A stretch of DNA of 56,388 nt. Origin: Megasphaera sp. NM10. GTDB lineage: Bacteria > Bacillota > Negativicutes > Veillonellales > Megasphaeraceae. Location of the stretch: the NCBI RefSeq assembly GCF_000417505.1, contig NZ_APHY01000003.1, positions 1-56,388 on the forward strand, given 5' to 3'. A program made the translations under genes and the position numbers. The notes under the pieces were generated by a model. It saw only the letters and a program-made list of their open reading frames with translations, was not told the DNA's origin and searched no databases. Shown here piece after piece: positions 1 through 9,488 of this stretch (its first letter is position 1; each line of letters begins with the position of its first letter).

Positions 1-116
1 GCCAATGCGACATCAACGGTGCCGCCAACATACTCCGTAAAAGTAAGCAGAACTTCGATTTCGAGGGACTGTGTAAGGGGCTTTTGGACAGCCCTTTGAG
101 AATAAGGCTATCCTGA
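1..116 (+). CDS. tnpB: TnpB-type RNA-guided nuclease (IS200/IS605 family), C-terminal fragment
   Basis: Only the last ~38 residues lie in the window, read from base 3 to a TGA at 114-116; the rest is off the left edge. The segment CDINGAANILRKS matches the final RuvC motif (D-x-N-x-A-x-N type) of TnpB/OrfB proteins. TnpB is the RNA-guided nuclease carried by IS200/IS605 transposons and uses an omega RNA made from the element's right end. The tail differs from the TnpB at the right edge of the window (FEGLCKGLLDSPLR here, absent there), so the two belong to different elements. Whether the complete gene is intact cannot be seen. Confidence 0.75.
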   Translation, partial: QCDINGAANILRKSKQNFDFEGLCKGLLDSPLRIRLS

Positions 117-185
117 TTTCAGGAGGAAACTTAAACAGCAACCTTCTCAAGAATCTCCCGCTTCTATAAGCGGGAGAGGTTCAAT
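117..185 (+). mobile_element. Right end of IS200/IS605-type element with terminal hairpin
   Basis: After the tnpB stop there are about 38 bases and then a perfect 9-bp hairpin (arms CTCCCGCTT 155-163 and AAGCGGGAG 168-176), followed by AGGTTCAAT. IS605-family right ends carry a subterminal hairpin and are often cleaved at a TCAA-like tetranucleotide; TCAA lies at 181-184. Those bases also contain the reverse-strand stop codon of gltB (181-183), so the element seems to abut that codon. In this family the 3' part of tnpB plus this segment would form the omega RNA, with the guide taken from flanking DNA. The exact boundary is inferred. Confidence 0.6.
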
Positions 186-3100
186 TCTTTCCGTTCTTTC
201 CGTGTTTCTTTTCAAAAGCAATCATGTGTGCTTCTTGGTCGGTATGGCCTTCGGCTTCTGCCTGGGCGATGAGGGCGACCATTTCTTCATAGGCTTCAGG
301 AATGACTTTGGTCAGGTGAGTGACGGTGTCGTCCCAGTTTTCCAAGAGGATGTGGCCCAGATTGCTGTCCGTGTAGTGGACGTGTTTTTCCAGCATGGCT
401 TTGACAGCCGCTTTTTCGTCGTCGTCGGTGAGCGGTTCCAGTTTGACCAGGTCGGTGTTGCATTTATTCGGGTCCAAGTCGTAGACGTAGGCGATGCCGC
501 CGGACATGCCGGCTGCAAAGTTGCGCCCTGTCTGGCCGAGGATGAGGACCCGGCCGCCGGTCATGTATTCGCAGCCGTGGTTGCCGACGCCTTCGACGAC
601 GGCACTGATGCCGCTGTTGCGGACGCAGAAGCGTTCACCGGCTGTGCCGTTGATGTAGGCTTCGCCGCTGGTGGCACCGTAGAAGGCGACGTTGCCGATG
701 ATGATGTTATCTTCGGCAGGGAATACCGATTCCCGCGGCGGCGATACGATGATCTTGCCGCCCGACAGGCCTTTGCCCAGGTAGTCGTTGGCATCGCCTT
801 CCAGGGTCAGCGTCAGGCCACAAGGGATGAAGGCGCCGAAGCTCTGGCCGGCAGAGCCGACGAAGGACAAGATGATCGTGTCTTCGGCCAGGCCTTTTTC
901 GCCGTAGCGCTTGGTGATTTTACTGCCCAGGATGGTCCCGGTGACGCGGTCGGTATTCTTGATGCGCAGGCGGGCCCGGATATGTTTCTGTTCTTCCAGG
1001 GCCGGCCGGCACATGCGGATCAGTTTGGACATATCCAAGGTCGTATTGATCTTGTGGTTCTGGGGCGTCGTGAAATGCTGGCCGACCGACGCATCCGTGT
1101 ACGGACGGTACAGGAGGTTCTTCAAGTTGACCGTCTTGGCTTTCCAGTTGCCGAAGTGATCGCGCTGTTTCAGGCAGTCATAGCGGCCGACCATTTCGTC
1201 GATGGTATGGAAGCCCAGGCGGGCCATGATTTCCCGCAGGTCCTGTGCGACGAAGCGCATGAAGTTGATGATATATTCCGGTTTGCCCTTGAAGCGTTTG
1301 CGCAGTTTTTCATCCTGCGTGCAGACGCCGTACGGGCAGGTGTTGAGGTGGCAGACGCGCAGCATATGGCAGCCGATGGCCAGGAGCGGTGCCGTACCGA
1401 AGCCGAAGACTTCAGCGCCGAAGAGGGCGGCAATGGCGACGTCGCGGCCTGTGAGCAGTTTGCCGTCGACTTCCAGGGTGACGCGGTCGCGCAGGCGGTT
1501 GAGGAGCAGCGTCTGCTGGACTTCGGACAGGCCAATTTCCCAGGGCAGGCCGGCATGGCGCAGGCTCGTCCGCGGCGAAGCGCCGGTCCCGCCGTCGTAA
1601 CCGCTGACAACGATATCGTCGGCCTTGGCTTTGACGACACCGGCGGCAATCGTGCCGATGCCGGCTCCGGACGTCAGTTTGACGCCAATCGTAGCCTTGC
1701 GGTTGGCATTCTTGAGGTCAAAGATGAGTTCGGCCAGGTCTTCGATGGAGTAAATATCGTGATGCGGCGGAGGCGAGATGAGGGCGACGCCTGTCGTAGC
1801 ATGACGGGTCTTGGCGATATCCGGATAGACTTTATTGCCCGGCAGATGGCCGCCTTCGCCCGGTTTAGCCCCTTGGGAGCACTTGATCTGCAATTCATCG
1901 GCGTGGATGAGGTAGTCGCTGGTGACGCCGAAACGGGCCGATGCGACCTGTTTGATGCGGTCGTTCGTTTCCGTATCGAAACGGGCCGAGTCTTCGCCGC
2001 CTTCGCCGGTATTGCTCATGCCGCCCAGGCGGTTCATGGCCGTAGCGACACATTCATGGGCTTCCTTGCTGAGGGCGCCGTAACTCATGGCACCCGTGCG
2101 GAAGCGCTTGACGATGGAATCGACAGGTTCGACTTCTTCGATAGGGATGCTGCTGCCGGCAGGATATTCAAAGTCCAGGAGGTCGCGCAGGCGGAAAATG
2201 GTCTGACGGTTGACATGGTCGGCGTATTTTTTATACGTTGCGTAGTCGCCGGTCTGGACGGCTTTCTGCAGGAGCTGGACCGTTTCCGGGTCGATGATGT
2301 GCGGCTGGCCGCCCTTGTGGTACTGGTAGAAGTCGCCCCGTTCCAGTTTATCTCCCGTGCTGTACGCTTCTTGGTGGCGCAGGACGTTTTCCTTGGCGAT
2401 TTCAGCGATGCCCAGGCCTTCGATGCGGGACGGCGTGTTGCAGAAATATTTGTCGATCAGGTCCTGTTTGATGCCGACGGCTTCAAAAATCTGTGCGCCG
2501 TGGTAGCTGTGGACTGTCGAAATGCCCATCTTGGACATGACGGCCAGGATGCCTTTGACGGCGGCGTCGATGTAGTTCTGTTTGGCCGTTTCGTAATCGA
2601 TTTTCTGGAGCTTCTTGTTGGCAATGAGTTCCTTGATGGATTCCAGGGCGATGTACGGGTTGATGGCCGTAATGCCGTAGCCGATGAGGGTACAGAAATG
2701 ATGGACTTCGCGCGGTTCGCCCGATTCCAGGATGAGGCCGACGTCGGAGCGGACGCCCTTGTCGATGAGATAATGGTGCAGGGCTGCCGAGGCCAGGAGG
2801 GCCGGAATGGCGGCCATGCGCGAGTTGACGCCGCGGTCGGACAGGACGAGGATGTTGGCGCCGTTCTTGATGGCCTTCAAGGCATCGATGCAGAGCGATT
2901 CGATGGCCGTTTCCATGCCTTCAGAGCCGCTGTTGACGGGATAGAGCATGGACAGCGTAGCCGCCCGCAGTTTCGGCGTCATGAGGGACTTGATGACCGA
3001 CATCTGTTCGTTGGTCAGAATCGGGCCTTTGAGGTACAAGGCTGCCGTCGACGCTTCGTTCGGTTCCATGATGTTGGCGACGTTGCCGGCCATGACAGCT

Positions 3101-4743
3101 GACGACATGACCGTCTTTTCGCGGACACCGTCGATAGCCGGGTTGGTGACTTGGGCGAAATTTTCCTTGAAGTAATCGTAGAGGAGCTGAGGTTTGTCGT
3201 TGAGGACGGCCAGGGGGACGTCGACGCCCATGGAGTCGATGGCGTGCTGGGCATCGCGGGCCATGGGCAGGATGACCTTGTCCATATCTTCCTGGGTATA
3301 GCCGAAGACTTTTTCCTGTTCCTTCAGGTCATAAGGGATGATGGCATCGCTGTTGGCGATGTTCTGACCCGTCATGAGGTCGTCGAGGTTGACGATGTGT
3401 TCTTTATACCATTCGTCGTAAGGGTGTTCCGTCGCGATTTCGTGCTTGATTTCGTCGTCGTCGATGATGCGCTGTTTCTGCGTATCGACGAGGAGCATCT
3501 TGCCCGGTTCCAGGCGGCCCTTGTAGAGGACGTCTTCCGGCGGGATGTTGACGACGCCGACTTCAGAACTTACGATGACCCGGTCGTCGCGGGTGACATA
3601 GTAACGGGCCGGACGCAGGCCGTTGCGGTCGAGCATGCCGCCGATGACCGTGCCGTCGCAGAAGCCGATGGCAGCCGGGCCGTCCCACGGTTCGAGCATG
3701 AAGTTGTGATAGCGGTAGAAATCGCGCTTTTCGTCGCTCATGAGCGGATCCCGTTCCCACGGTTCCGGAATCATCATCATCATGGCATGGGGCAGGGAAT
3801 GGCCTGTCATGTACAGGTATTCCAGGCAGTTGTCGAACATGGACGAGTCGCTGCCCGTATCGTCGACGACGGGGAAGACTTTTTCCATGTCCGGGAAGAA
3901 GTCCGATTTCGATTTGCCTTCACGGGCGTTGAGCCAGTTGATGTTGCCCTGGATGGTGTTGATTTCCCCGTTGTGGACGATGTAACGGTTCGGATGGGCC
4001 CGGGCCCAGCTGGGGAAGGTATTGGTACTGAAACGGGAATGGATGAGGGCCATGGACGTGACGAAATCCAGGTCCGACAGGTCGAGGAAGAAGTGGCGCA
4101 GCTGCATGGACGTCAGCATGCCTTTATAGACGATGGTCTTCGATGACAGGCTGGCGATGTAGAAGTCCGTGCCGTTTTTCTGGCTTTCCGGGACGATGGC
4201 TTTTTCTGCCAGCTTGCGGATGATGTATAATTTCCGTTCAAAGTCCATCTGGGTCTTCATGGTCGGGTCCTTGCGGATGAAGACCTGCAGGAAATGAGGA
4301 CACGTCTGTTTGGCAATGTTGCCGATCAGGCTTTCATCGACAGGGACATCGCGCCAGCCGAGGATGGACAGGCCTTCGGAGCGGACGATGTCTTCAAAGG
4401 CTTCCATCTGTTTATGACGGAATGTTTCATAACGATGGGCAAAAATCATGCCGACGCCGTATTCACCTTCGTCAGGAAGGGAAAAGCCCAGGACTTCACA
4501 TTCGCGCTTGAAGAACTGGTGTGGAATCTGGACCAGGATGCCGGCGCCGTCGCCACTGTTGGCGTCAGCCCCTTCGGCACCGCGGTGACGGAGGTTTTCC
4601 AGGATCGTCAGGGCATCGTCGATGATGCCGTATGATTTTTTCCCCTTTATATTGGCAACGATACCGATGCCGCAGGCATCGTGTTCATAAGACGGATCGT
4701 ACAGGCCTTGCGGGCGCGGCAGATCGCGCATTTCTTTATTCAT
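181..4743 (-). CDS. gltB: Glutamate synthase, large (alpha) subunit
   Basis: Catalyses reductive transfer of the glutamine amide to 2-oxoglutarate, giving two glutamates; cytoplasmic iron-sulfur flavoprotein. 1520 aa, a full-length GltB. In order: a short propeptide, Cys24 in HDACGIG (the N-terminal nucleophile of the class II glutaminase domain after processing), a central domain, the FMN-binding synthase domain, the 3Fe-4S cysteine motif C-x5-C-x4-C in CHMLRVCHLNTC near residue 1125, and a C-terminal GXGXG beta-helix. The ATG at 4743 is chosen because AAAGGGGG lies just upstream and the protein then begins like known GltB; the frame stays open to 5019 but that extension is leader sequence. 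No gltD follows: an IS200/IS605 end abuts the stop codon. Confidence 0.95.
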   Translation of the reverse strand: MNKEMRDLPRPQGLYDPSYEHDACGIGIVANIKGKKSYGIIDDALTILENLRHRGAEGADANSGDGAGILVQIPHQFFKRECEVLGFSLPDEGEYGVGMIFAHRYETFRHKQMEAFEDIVRSEGLSILGWRDVPVDESLIGNIAKQTCPHFLQVFIRKDPTMKTQMDFERKLYIIRKLAEKAIVPESQKNGTDFYIASLSSKTIVYKGMLTSMQLRHFFLDLSDLDFVTSMALIHSRFSTNTFPSWARAHPNRYIVHNGEINTIQGNINWLNAREGKSKSDFFPDMEKVFPVVDDTGSDSSMFDNCLEYLYMTGHSLPHAMMMMIPEPWERDPLMSDEKRDFYRYHNFMLEPWDGPAAIGFCDGTVIGGMLDRNGLRPARYYVTRDDRVIVSSEVGVVNIPPEDVLYKGRLEPGKMLLVDTQKQRIIDDDEIKHEIATEHPYDEWYKEHIVNLDDLMTGQNIANSDAIIPYDLKEQEKVFGYTQEDMDKVILPMARDAQHAIDSMGVDVPLAVLNDKPQLLYDYFKENFAQVTNPAIDGVREKTVMSSAVMAGNVANIMEPNEASTAALYLKGPILTNEQMSVIKSLMTPKLRAATLSMLYPVNSGSEGMETAIESLCIDALKAIKNGANILVLSDRGVNSRMAAIPALLASAALHHYLIDKGVRSDVGLILESGEPREVHHFCTLIGYGITAINPYIALESIKELIANKKLQKIDYETAKQNYIDAAVKGILAVMSKMGISTVHSYHGAQIFEAVGIKQDLIDKYFCNTPSRIEGLGIAEIAKENVLRHQEAYSTGDKLERGDFYQYHKGGQPHIIDPETVQLLQKAVQTGDYATYKKYADHVNRQTIFRLRDLLDFEYPAGSSIPIEEVEPVDSIVKRFRTGAMSYGALSKEAHECVATAMNRLGGMSNTGEGGEDSARFDTETNDRIKQVASARFGVTSDYLIHADELQIKCSQGAKPGEGGHLPGNKVYPDIAKTRHATTGVALISPPPHHDIYSIEDLAELIFDLKNANRKATIGVKLTSGAGIGTIAAGVVKAKADDIVVSGYDGGTGASPRTSLRHAGLPWEIGLSEVQQTLLLNRLRDRVTLEVDGKLLTGRDVAIAALFGAEVFGFGTAPLLAIGCHMLRVCHLNTCPYGVCTQDEKLRKRFKGKPEYIINFMRFVAQDLREIMARLGFHTIDEMVGRYDCLKQRDHFGNWKAKTVNLKNLLYRPYTDASVGQHFTTPQNHKINTTLDMSKLIRMCRPALEEQKHIRARLRIKNTDRVTGTILGSKITKRYGEKGLAEDTIILSFVGSAGQSFGAFIPCGLTLTLEGDANDYLGKGLSGGKIIVSPPRESVFPAEDNIIIGNVAFYGATSGEAYINGTAGERFCVRNSGISAVVEGVGNHGCEYMTGGRVLILGQTGRNFAAGMSGGIAYVYDLDPNKCNTDLVKLEPLTDDDEKAAVKAMLEKHVHYTDSNLGHILLENWDDTVTHLTKVIPEAYEEMVALIAQAEAEGHTDQEAHMIAFEKKHGKNGKN

Positions 4744-4824
4744 ACGTAATCCCCCTTTGGGTATACAAAAATGAGCCGTCACTGTATGAGAGAGAAGGCT
4801 CGTATATACTGTGGTGTACCTATG

Positions 4825-4853
4825 ATTATAAACAATTTGTGAAGTCGATGCAA
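4825..4853 (-). promoter_or_regulatory. Sigma-A-type promoter of gltB
   Basis: On the minus strand, TTGCAT (4848-4853) and a perfect TATAAT (4825-4830) are 17 bp apart, about 80 bp upstream of the gltB start. The leader between carries a GTATAC site at 4761-4766. Confidence 0.7.
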
Positions 4854-4930
4854 TGATTTTTCTGAATGTTTTTGCTGAAACGCCGACAATTTTAATGTAA
4901 AAATCGAATTTTACCGATTTTTTAAAGGAA

Positions 4931-5611
4931 TTATCGAGAAAAACGTGTGAACTGTTCCCGAAAAAGACCGGCTCCGCCGTTGGCCGGGTGGCGCATGGCG
5001 ATGGCCGGGAAGCCGGCATTCTGCAAGGTTTCTGCTGACTTCCTGCCGATGGCGGCCAGGCGTATATCCGGCCGGCAGTAGCTCAGCAGGGCTTTGGCGT
5101 ACACGAGGCCGTCGGCCAGCTCACTGTCCGTCGGCGTGCGGTTGGAGAAGGGCCAGGTCTTGTGGGGATGGAAGGGGAAGATATTCCATAATAAGACGTC
5201 GCGCGGGTCCAGGCCGTTGTCGACGATGGCTCCCCAGACGTAGGTATCTGTCGGCTCGTTCATGCCTTTTTCCCGCTGAGGACGGCTGGTCATGAAGGCG
5301 CTGTCGGGCCGGCTCGTGCGCTGGCCGCGGTGGCCCAGGATGACGTCAGCATGTATCTGTTTGTGTTCGTCCAGGAGCATGCGTTCGCAGGTAATGGGGA
5401 TGCCTGTGAAGCGGCAGCCCTGGTATCCGGCGGCTTCGGCGATGAGGACGATGCGGGCCCGGGTCAGGCGGGGCGCCAAATATTCCCGCAGCTGCTGGCA
5501 GCGGATGGCTGGCGCGTCCGGACTGATGTCGCAGGAGACGTCATATTCGGACCAGGGATTGAATACGCCGGGATGATGGTAGGCACAGAGTTTGTCGATG
5601 AGTTCTTCCAT
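4931..5611 (-). CDS. Uracil-DNA glycosylase superfamily protein
   Basis: 226 aa. Two conserved regions of the UDG superfamily are visible: the active-site loop AEAAGYQGCRFTGIPIT (residues 58-74) and the late HP-x-(S/N) type motif RHPANGG (207-213); NIFPFHPH (143-150) also fits the family. Members remove uracil or related damaged bases from DNA; the exact substrate class cannot be assigned from sequence, and the spacing suggests a divergent branch rather than family 1 Ung. The start has a clean TAGGAGGA ribosome site. It begins 16 bases after the second GT39 gene ends, so it is probably the last gene of the dedA operon, although nothing links its role to the others. Confidence 0.8.
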   Translation of the reverse strand: MEELIDKLCAYHHPGVFNPWSEYDVSCDISPDAPAIRCQQLREYLAPRLTRARIVLIAEAAGYQGCRFTGIPITCERMLLDEHKQIHADVILGHRGQRTSRPDSAFMTSRPQREKGMNEPTDTYVWGAIVDNGLDPRDVLLWNIFPFHPHKTWPFSNRTPTDSELADGLVYAKALLSYCRPDIRLAAIGRKSAETLQNAGFPAIAMRHPANGGAGLFREQFTRFSR

Positions 5612-5627
5612 GGAAAATCCTCCTATC

Positions 5628-7238
5628 CTAAGGGCTGGGCTTGAAGATATAATACGGGCCGATCCGGCCTACTTTCCGGGTCAGGCTGAAAAATTCCGAG
5701 GCTTTATAATCTTTATATTTCCCTTCCGGGACGACGAGGGTCAGGTTCTGGTGCTGATTCAGGCTGGATAACACCTGGTCTTCGGAAGCTGTCGGGTAGA
5801 CGTGTTTCTTAGCCCATACGGCATCGCGCCGGAGCCGGGCATTTTCGTCGTAGTCGGCCGGTGCCGTCCAGTATGCCGTCTGTCCCGTATAATAAGGATA
5901 GGACGTGCGGTACTCTTCAAAGAAATAGACCGGGGCCGCATCGTTCAGGACGGTCAGGGATTGGGCGGACCGGTATTGATAAAAGGGGACCAGGACCTGG
6001 AAGGTCACGATCAGGTAGGTGATGACTGTCGTCGTAATCAGGAAGAAGGGCAGGGCCAGATAGGCTTTCTGCCACCACGCCAGCCAGGTCAGGATAGCCA
6101 TGATGGCCAGGAATACCGTCAGCAGCAACAGGCCTTGGACGGGGAAAGGCGCTTTATCCGCAAAGGCCACCAATACGGCGAAGAGCAGGCTGTAGACGGA
6201 GGCCGGGATGAGGGCTGCCAGCCAGGCATAGCGGGCGTCCTCGTCGAGCCAGGCCTGCATCGTGCGGGCGCCCAGGTATAAGAGAGGCCAGTTGGCGATA
6301 TAGGCATAGGTTGGGTATTTCGTTGCCATGAGGCTGTAGAACAGGATTGTCCCGAGGGCCCAGATGGCCATGAATACGTACTCATCGTGATGACTGCGCC
6401 GCCGCCACAGGGCGTAGAGGCAGGGGCCGGTCCAGGGCAGGAGACTGATTGGGACGAGGACGAGGTAGTAATACCAGACGTCGTATTCGGGATGTTCCGA
6501 TACGGTCGCCCGGACGACGTTGTTGAAGCCCAGCAGGCCATCGATGAAATCCATGCCATGGCGGCTGTACATGGGGCCATACCAGATCAGGCAGAGGAGC
6601 AGGAAGAGCACGATGCCTGCCGGCGGGAACAGCCTTTTAAGGTAATCGGGCCGGCGCTGGATGGCGGTAAAGAGAAGCAGGAACAGGCCGGGCAGGACCA
6701 GGCCGACCGGGCCCTTGGTCAGGACGGCACCGGCAGCCATGACGTAAGCCCCTGTCATATAGCCTTTCTTCCCTTCTGTCAGGCCGATATAGGCGAAAAA
6801 CAAGGTAGCGCCACTGAAGAAATACAAGGGCTGGTCAGTGATGACGGAGCGGCTGACGAACCAGAAAATCAGGGATGTCACGGTCATGGCGGCGAAGAGG
6901 AGGGCTGTCGTGCGGCGGCCCGTCTGGCGCAGGGCGAACCAGGCAGCCAGGGTGCAGGAAGCGGTGCCGAAGAGGACAGCTGGCAGGCGGGCTGCCAGAT
7001 CCGTCGTCCCCAGGAGGCTGTAAGACAGGCTCAGGAGCCAGTACAGGAAAATGGGCTTATCATACCAGTACGTGCCGTAAATCTGCGGGGACAGCCAGTC
7101 GCCGCTGCGGACCATTTCCAGTGCCGTCAGGGCGTAATTCGATTCGACCGGGTCCGTGACGGCCAGCTGAGATATGCCGACGGCCAGGAAAAGGAATGCT
7201 GCCACGAAGATGATGGTCAGGAATGTGCGCTGTTTCAT
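5628..7238 (-). CDS. Glycosyltransferase family 39 (ArnT/PMT-like) integral membrane protein
   Basis: 536 aa with about a dozen hydrophobic segments. The N-terminal part carries the family signature: an acidic DPVESNYALTALEMV segment in the first outer loop (catalytic Asp-Glu region), then GDWLSPQIYGTYWYDKP and an ARLPA segment. GT39 enzymes use polyprenyl-phosphate sugars to glycosylate acceptors outside the inner membrane; in Gram-negatives ArnT adds aminoarabinose to lipid A. Actual donor and acceptor are unknown. The start follows TAGGAGGT, which overlaps the repaired stop codon of the upstream GT39 gene, so the two are cotranscribed. They are similar at the N-terminus, suggesting an old duplication. 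Confidence 0.88.
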   Translation of the reverse strand: MKQRTFLTIIFVAAFLFLAVGISQLAVTDPVESNYALTALEMVRSGDWLSPQIYGTYWYDKPIFLYWLLSLSYSLLGTTDLAARLPAVLFGTASCTLAAWFALRQTGRRTTALLFAAMTVTSLIFWFVSRSVITDQPLYFFSGATLFFAYIGLTEGKKGYMTGAYVMAAGAVLTKGPVGLVLPGLFLLLFTAIQRRPDYLKRLFPPAGIVLFLLLCLIWYGPMYSRHGMDFIDGLLGFNNVVRATVSEHPEYDVWYYYLVLVPISLLPWTGPCLYALWRRRSHHDEYVFMAIWALGTILFYSLMATKYPTYAYIANWPLLYLGARTMQAWLDEDARYAWLAALIPASVYSLLFAVLVAFADKAPFPVQGLLLLTVFLAIMAILTWLAWWQKAYLALPFFLITTTVITYLIVTFQVLVPFYQYRSAQSLTVLNDAAPVYFFEEYRTSYPYYTGQTAYWTAPADYDENARLRRDAVWAKKHVYPTASEDQVLSSLNQHQNLTLVVPEGKYKDYKASEFFSLTRKVGRIGPYYIFKPSP

Positions 7239-7249
7239 GGGGACACCTC

Positions 7250-8808
7250 CTAAGGATGGTTGATGAGGATGACTTGTGTCGGCGTTTCGGCGGCGATGCC
7301 GAAGCGGTCAATCAATTGCTGGGATTTGGCCAGCTTATGGAAGGTCGATTTCGACATGACCAGGAAAATCTTATCCTTCTCTGCGAGCAATTCTTCCAGG
7401 TCCGGGTCCTTGACGGGCCCCATTCCGTTCCGTACATGCCGCTGTAATAGGCGATGCCCGGGCGCAGGAATTTTTCGATATAGAGTGGGGAATGGCCGTC
7501 ATAGACATCCGGCAGGATTTGGGCTGTCTCGTAAGATGTGACGTGGCCTTTGAACTGGGGGATGATGAAGCCGAAAGCCGCCCAGGAGAAACAGATCATC
7601 ATCACGATGCCTGCCACGAAAGCCGACCGGTAGCGGCGGCGCCACAGACACCAGGCCGGGAGGAATAATGCCGCTGCCAGCAGGCCCGAACCCCAGGCGA
7701 TGGCCGGTCGGAAAAAGGCGGCGTTTTCGTGGAGCGGGATGGCATTGCTGGCGAGCAGCAGCAGGCCCAGGATATAGAAGGATACCAGCAAGGGCCGCGA
7801 AAATTTCCTCTCGATATAGCAGCGGTACCAGTACCAGCCCAACAGATATGCCGTCGGCGGGAACATCGGGGCGATATACGTGACCAGCTGGGTCTTGGAG
7901 AGGGAGAAGAAGACGAAGATAAAGGCCGCCCAGACGGAGCAGAACCGGAGTATGTCGCGGAAGGGGTCCCGCTTGTGGAACAGCCGCCGGATTGTCGGGA
8001 ACAGGGCCGCCGTCCAGGGCATCATGGCGGCGAAGAGGATGGGGATGAAGAAGAAGAGACTGTTCTGTCCCGGATGTTCCGGCGCCGCGAAGCGGGTGAT
8101 GTTGTGATAGCCGATGAAGGTGTCCAGGAAGACTTCGCCGTGGACCCGGTACATGAGGATATACCAGGGGAGACCGACCAGGAAGGCCAGCAGGATGCCC
8201 TGGGGAATCTTCATATGCTTCAAGAGCGGCCACTGCCGCGTCCAGGCCAGATAAATGAGCATGATGAGCGCCGGGAACGCGTAGCCGACAGGGCCTTTGG
8301 CCAGGAGCGACAGGCCGCAGAAGATATAGGCTATATAATAGTTTTTACGGTAAAAGGAAACCATGGTCACGGTCAGGGTGAACATGAGGGTCATGTCCGT
8401 GACGGCAGCCTTGCCGATATACATGAAGCCGGCACTGGTCACCAGGAACAGGGCCGACAGGAAGGCGATGGGTTTATTGAATAATTCCTTCCCCTGGACG
8501 TAGACGTACATCGTCGTTGCCATGGCCATGATGACGCTGGGCAGGCGGGATGCGATGTCAGAGACGCCGAAAAAGCTGTACGACAGCATTTCCAGCCAGT
8601 AGAAGAGCGGTGGTTTATCGTACCAGTACTGGCCGAAGATGCGCGGTGACAGCCAATCCCCAGCCAGGAGCATTTCCCGCGCCGTTTCGCCGTAGACCGG
8701 TTCGTCCGGGTCCATGAGCGGGGCAGCACCTAAAAATGGCAGCAAGATCATTGCTGCCACTAAGGCGACGGTCAGGCCGTAACGATGTGTTAAGAACCAT
8801 TGTTTCAT
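7250..8808 (-). CDS. Glycosyltransferase family 39 (ArnT-like) membrane protein, frameshifted near the C-terminus
   Basis: Repaired product about 519 aa. The N-terminus has the GT39 signature (LMDPDEPVYGETAREML, then GDWLSPRIFGQYWYDKP) followed by many membrane segments. As written, the frame derails after YYSGMYGTE and ends at 7312 with a low-complexity tail. One frame over, the DNA continues as GPVKDPDLEELLAEKDKIFL and runs to a TAG at 7250-7252, 11 bases before the next gene. One added base near 7411-7426 (for example GAAATGGGG for GAATGGGG) restores it. The start overlaps the dedA stop as ATGA, implying translational coupling. Whether the frameshift is real or a sequencing error is unresolved; 7312-8808 is what is open as written. 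Confidence 0.8.
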
Positions 8809-9398
8809 TCTGCATTTCTCCGGCGGCGTCTATGCCATACGAATACGACGGTGGCGACGACACAGACGGCGATGACGGCCATGAGGAAGATGTGGTTGTA
8901 CTGTATGAGGTCCCGCCAGTGACTGCCCAGGAGGGAGCCGGCCCATACGAGGAGCAGCGTCCAGGGGATGGTGCCGATGACGGTGAAGATGGCGAATTTC
9001 CAGAAAGGATAGCGGGCGACGCCGGCCGGGAAGGAAATGAACGTGCGGACGCCGGGCAGGCAGCGGCAGATGATGACGGCAATGCCGCCGTACTTGTTGA
9101 ACAAGTCTTCGGCCATGCGGAATTTACGTTCGTTGAAGAAGATGTATTTGCCATACTTTAACAAGAGCGGCCGGCCGCCATAAGAGCCGAGCCAGTAACT
9201 GATGACCGAGCCGACGAGGCCGGCGACGCAGGCTACGGCAAAGGTCGTCCAGAATGAAAAGATTTGCTGGGAAATGAGGAAGCCTGCAAATCCGAGTACG
9301 ACTTCACTGGGGATGGGGATATTGGCGTTTTCCAATGCCATTGCCACGAACATCGCGATGTAGCCGTACGATTCCATGAGTTGTAATAATGTATCCAA
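8805..9398 (-). CDS. DedA/SNARE-associated family membrane protein
   Basis: 197 aa from the TTG at 9398, chosen because AAGGAGTG lies 9 bases upstream; the frame is open further but those residues lack a ribosome site. Shows the DedA pattern: an early amphipathic re-entrant segment with ENANIPIPSEVVLGFAGFL, then GSVISYWLGSYGGRPLL, then FNKYGGIAVIICRCLPGVRT with the conserved R-x-x-P-G-x-R, and C-terminal membrane segments. Some DedA proteins are now known to flip undecaprenyl phosphate. Directly coupled to two GT39 transferases that would use polyprenyl-phosphate donors, which makes a lipid-carrier recycling role plausible here (inference). Confidence 0.9.
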   Translation of the reverse strand: MDTLLQLMESYGYIAMFVAMALENANIPIPSEVVLGFAGFLISQQIFSFWTTFAVACVAGLVGSVISYWLGSYGGRPLLLKYGKYIFFNERKFRMAEDLFNKYGGIAVIICRCLPGVRTFISFPAGVARYPFWKFAIFTVIGTIPWTLLLVWAGSLLGSHWRDLIQYNHIFLMAVIAVCVVATVVFVWHRRRRRNAE

Positions 9399-9488
9399 GT
9401 AGGCACACTCCTTATCGATAATGTAAAGAAACAAACTTGCTATCTATCATAGCACAGATGGCCTGCCGGGGCTAGTGTCCGCCAGCTA

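Noticed and set aside
202-3102. A 966-codon open frame on the plus strand opposite gltB
   Set aside because: It mirrors the codon periodicity of gltB, has biased, repetitive composition and matches no family. Long antisense frames of this sort are common in GC-rich genes. The same applies to the long antisense frames under the GT39, adaptor, RND, aro and glmU genes.
4744-5019. N-terminal extension of gltB to 5019
   Set aside because: It would run through the promoter and overlap the UDG-like gene; the ribosome site and family similarity support the start at 4743.
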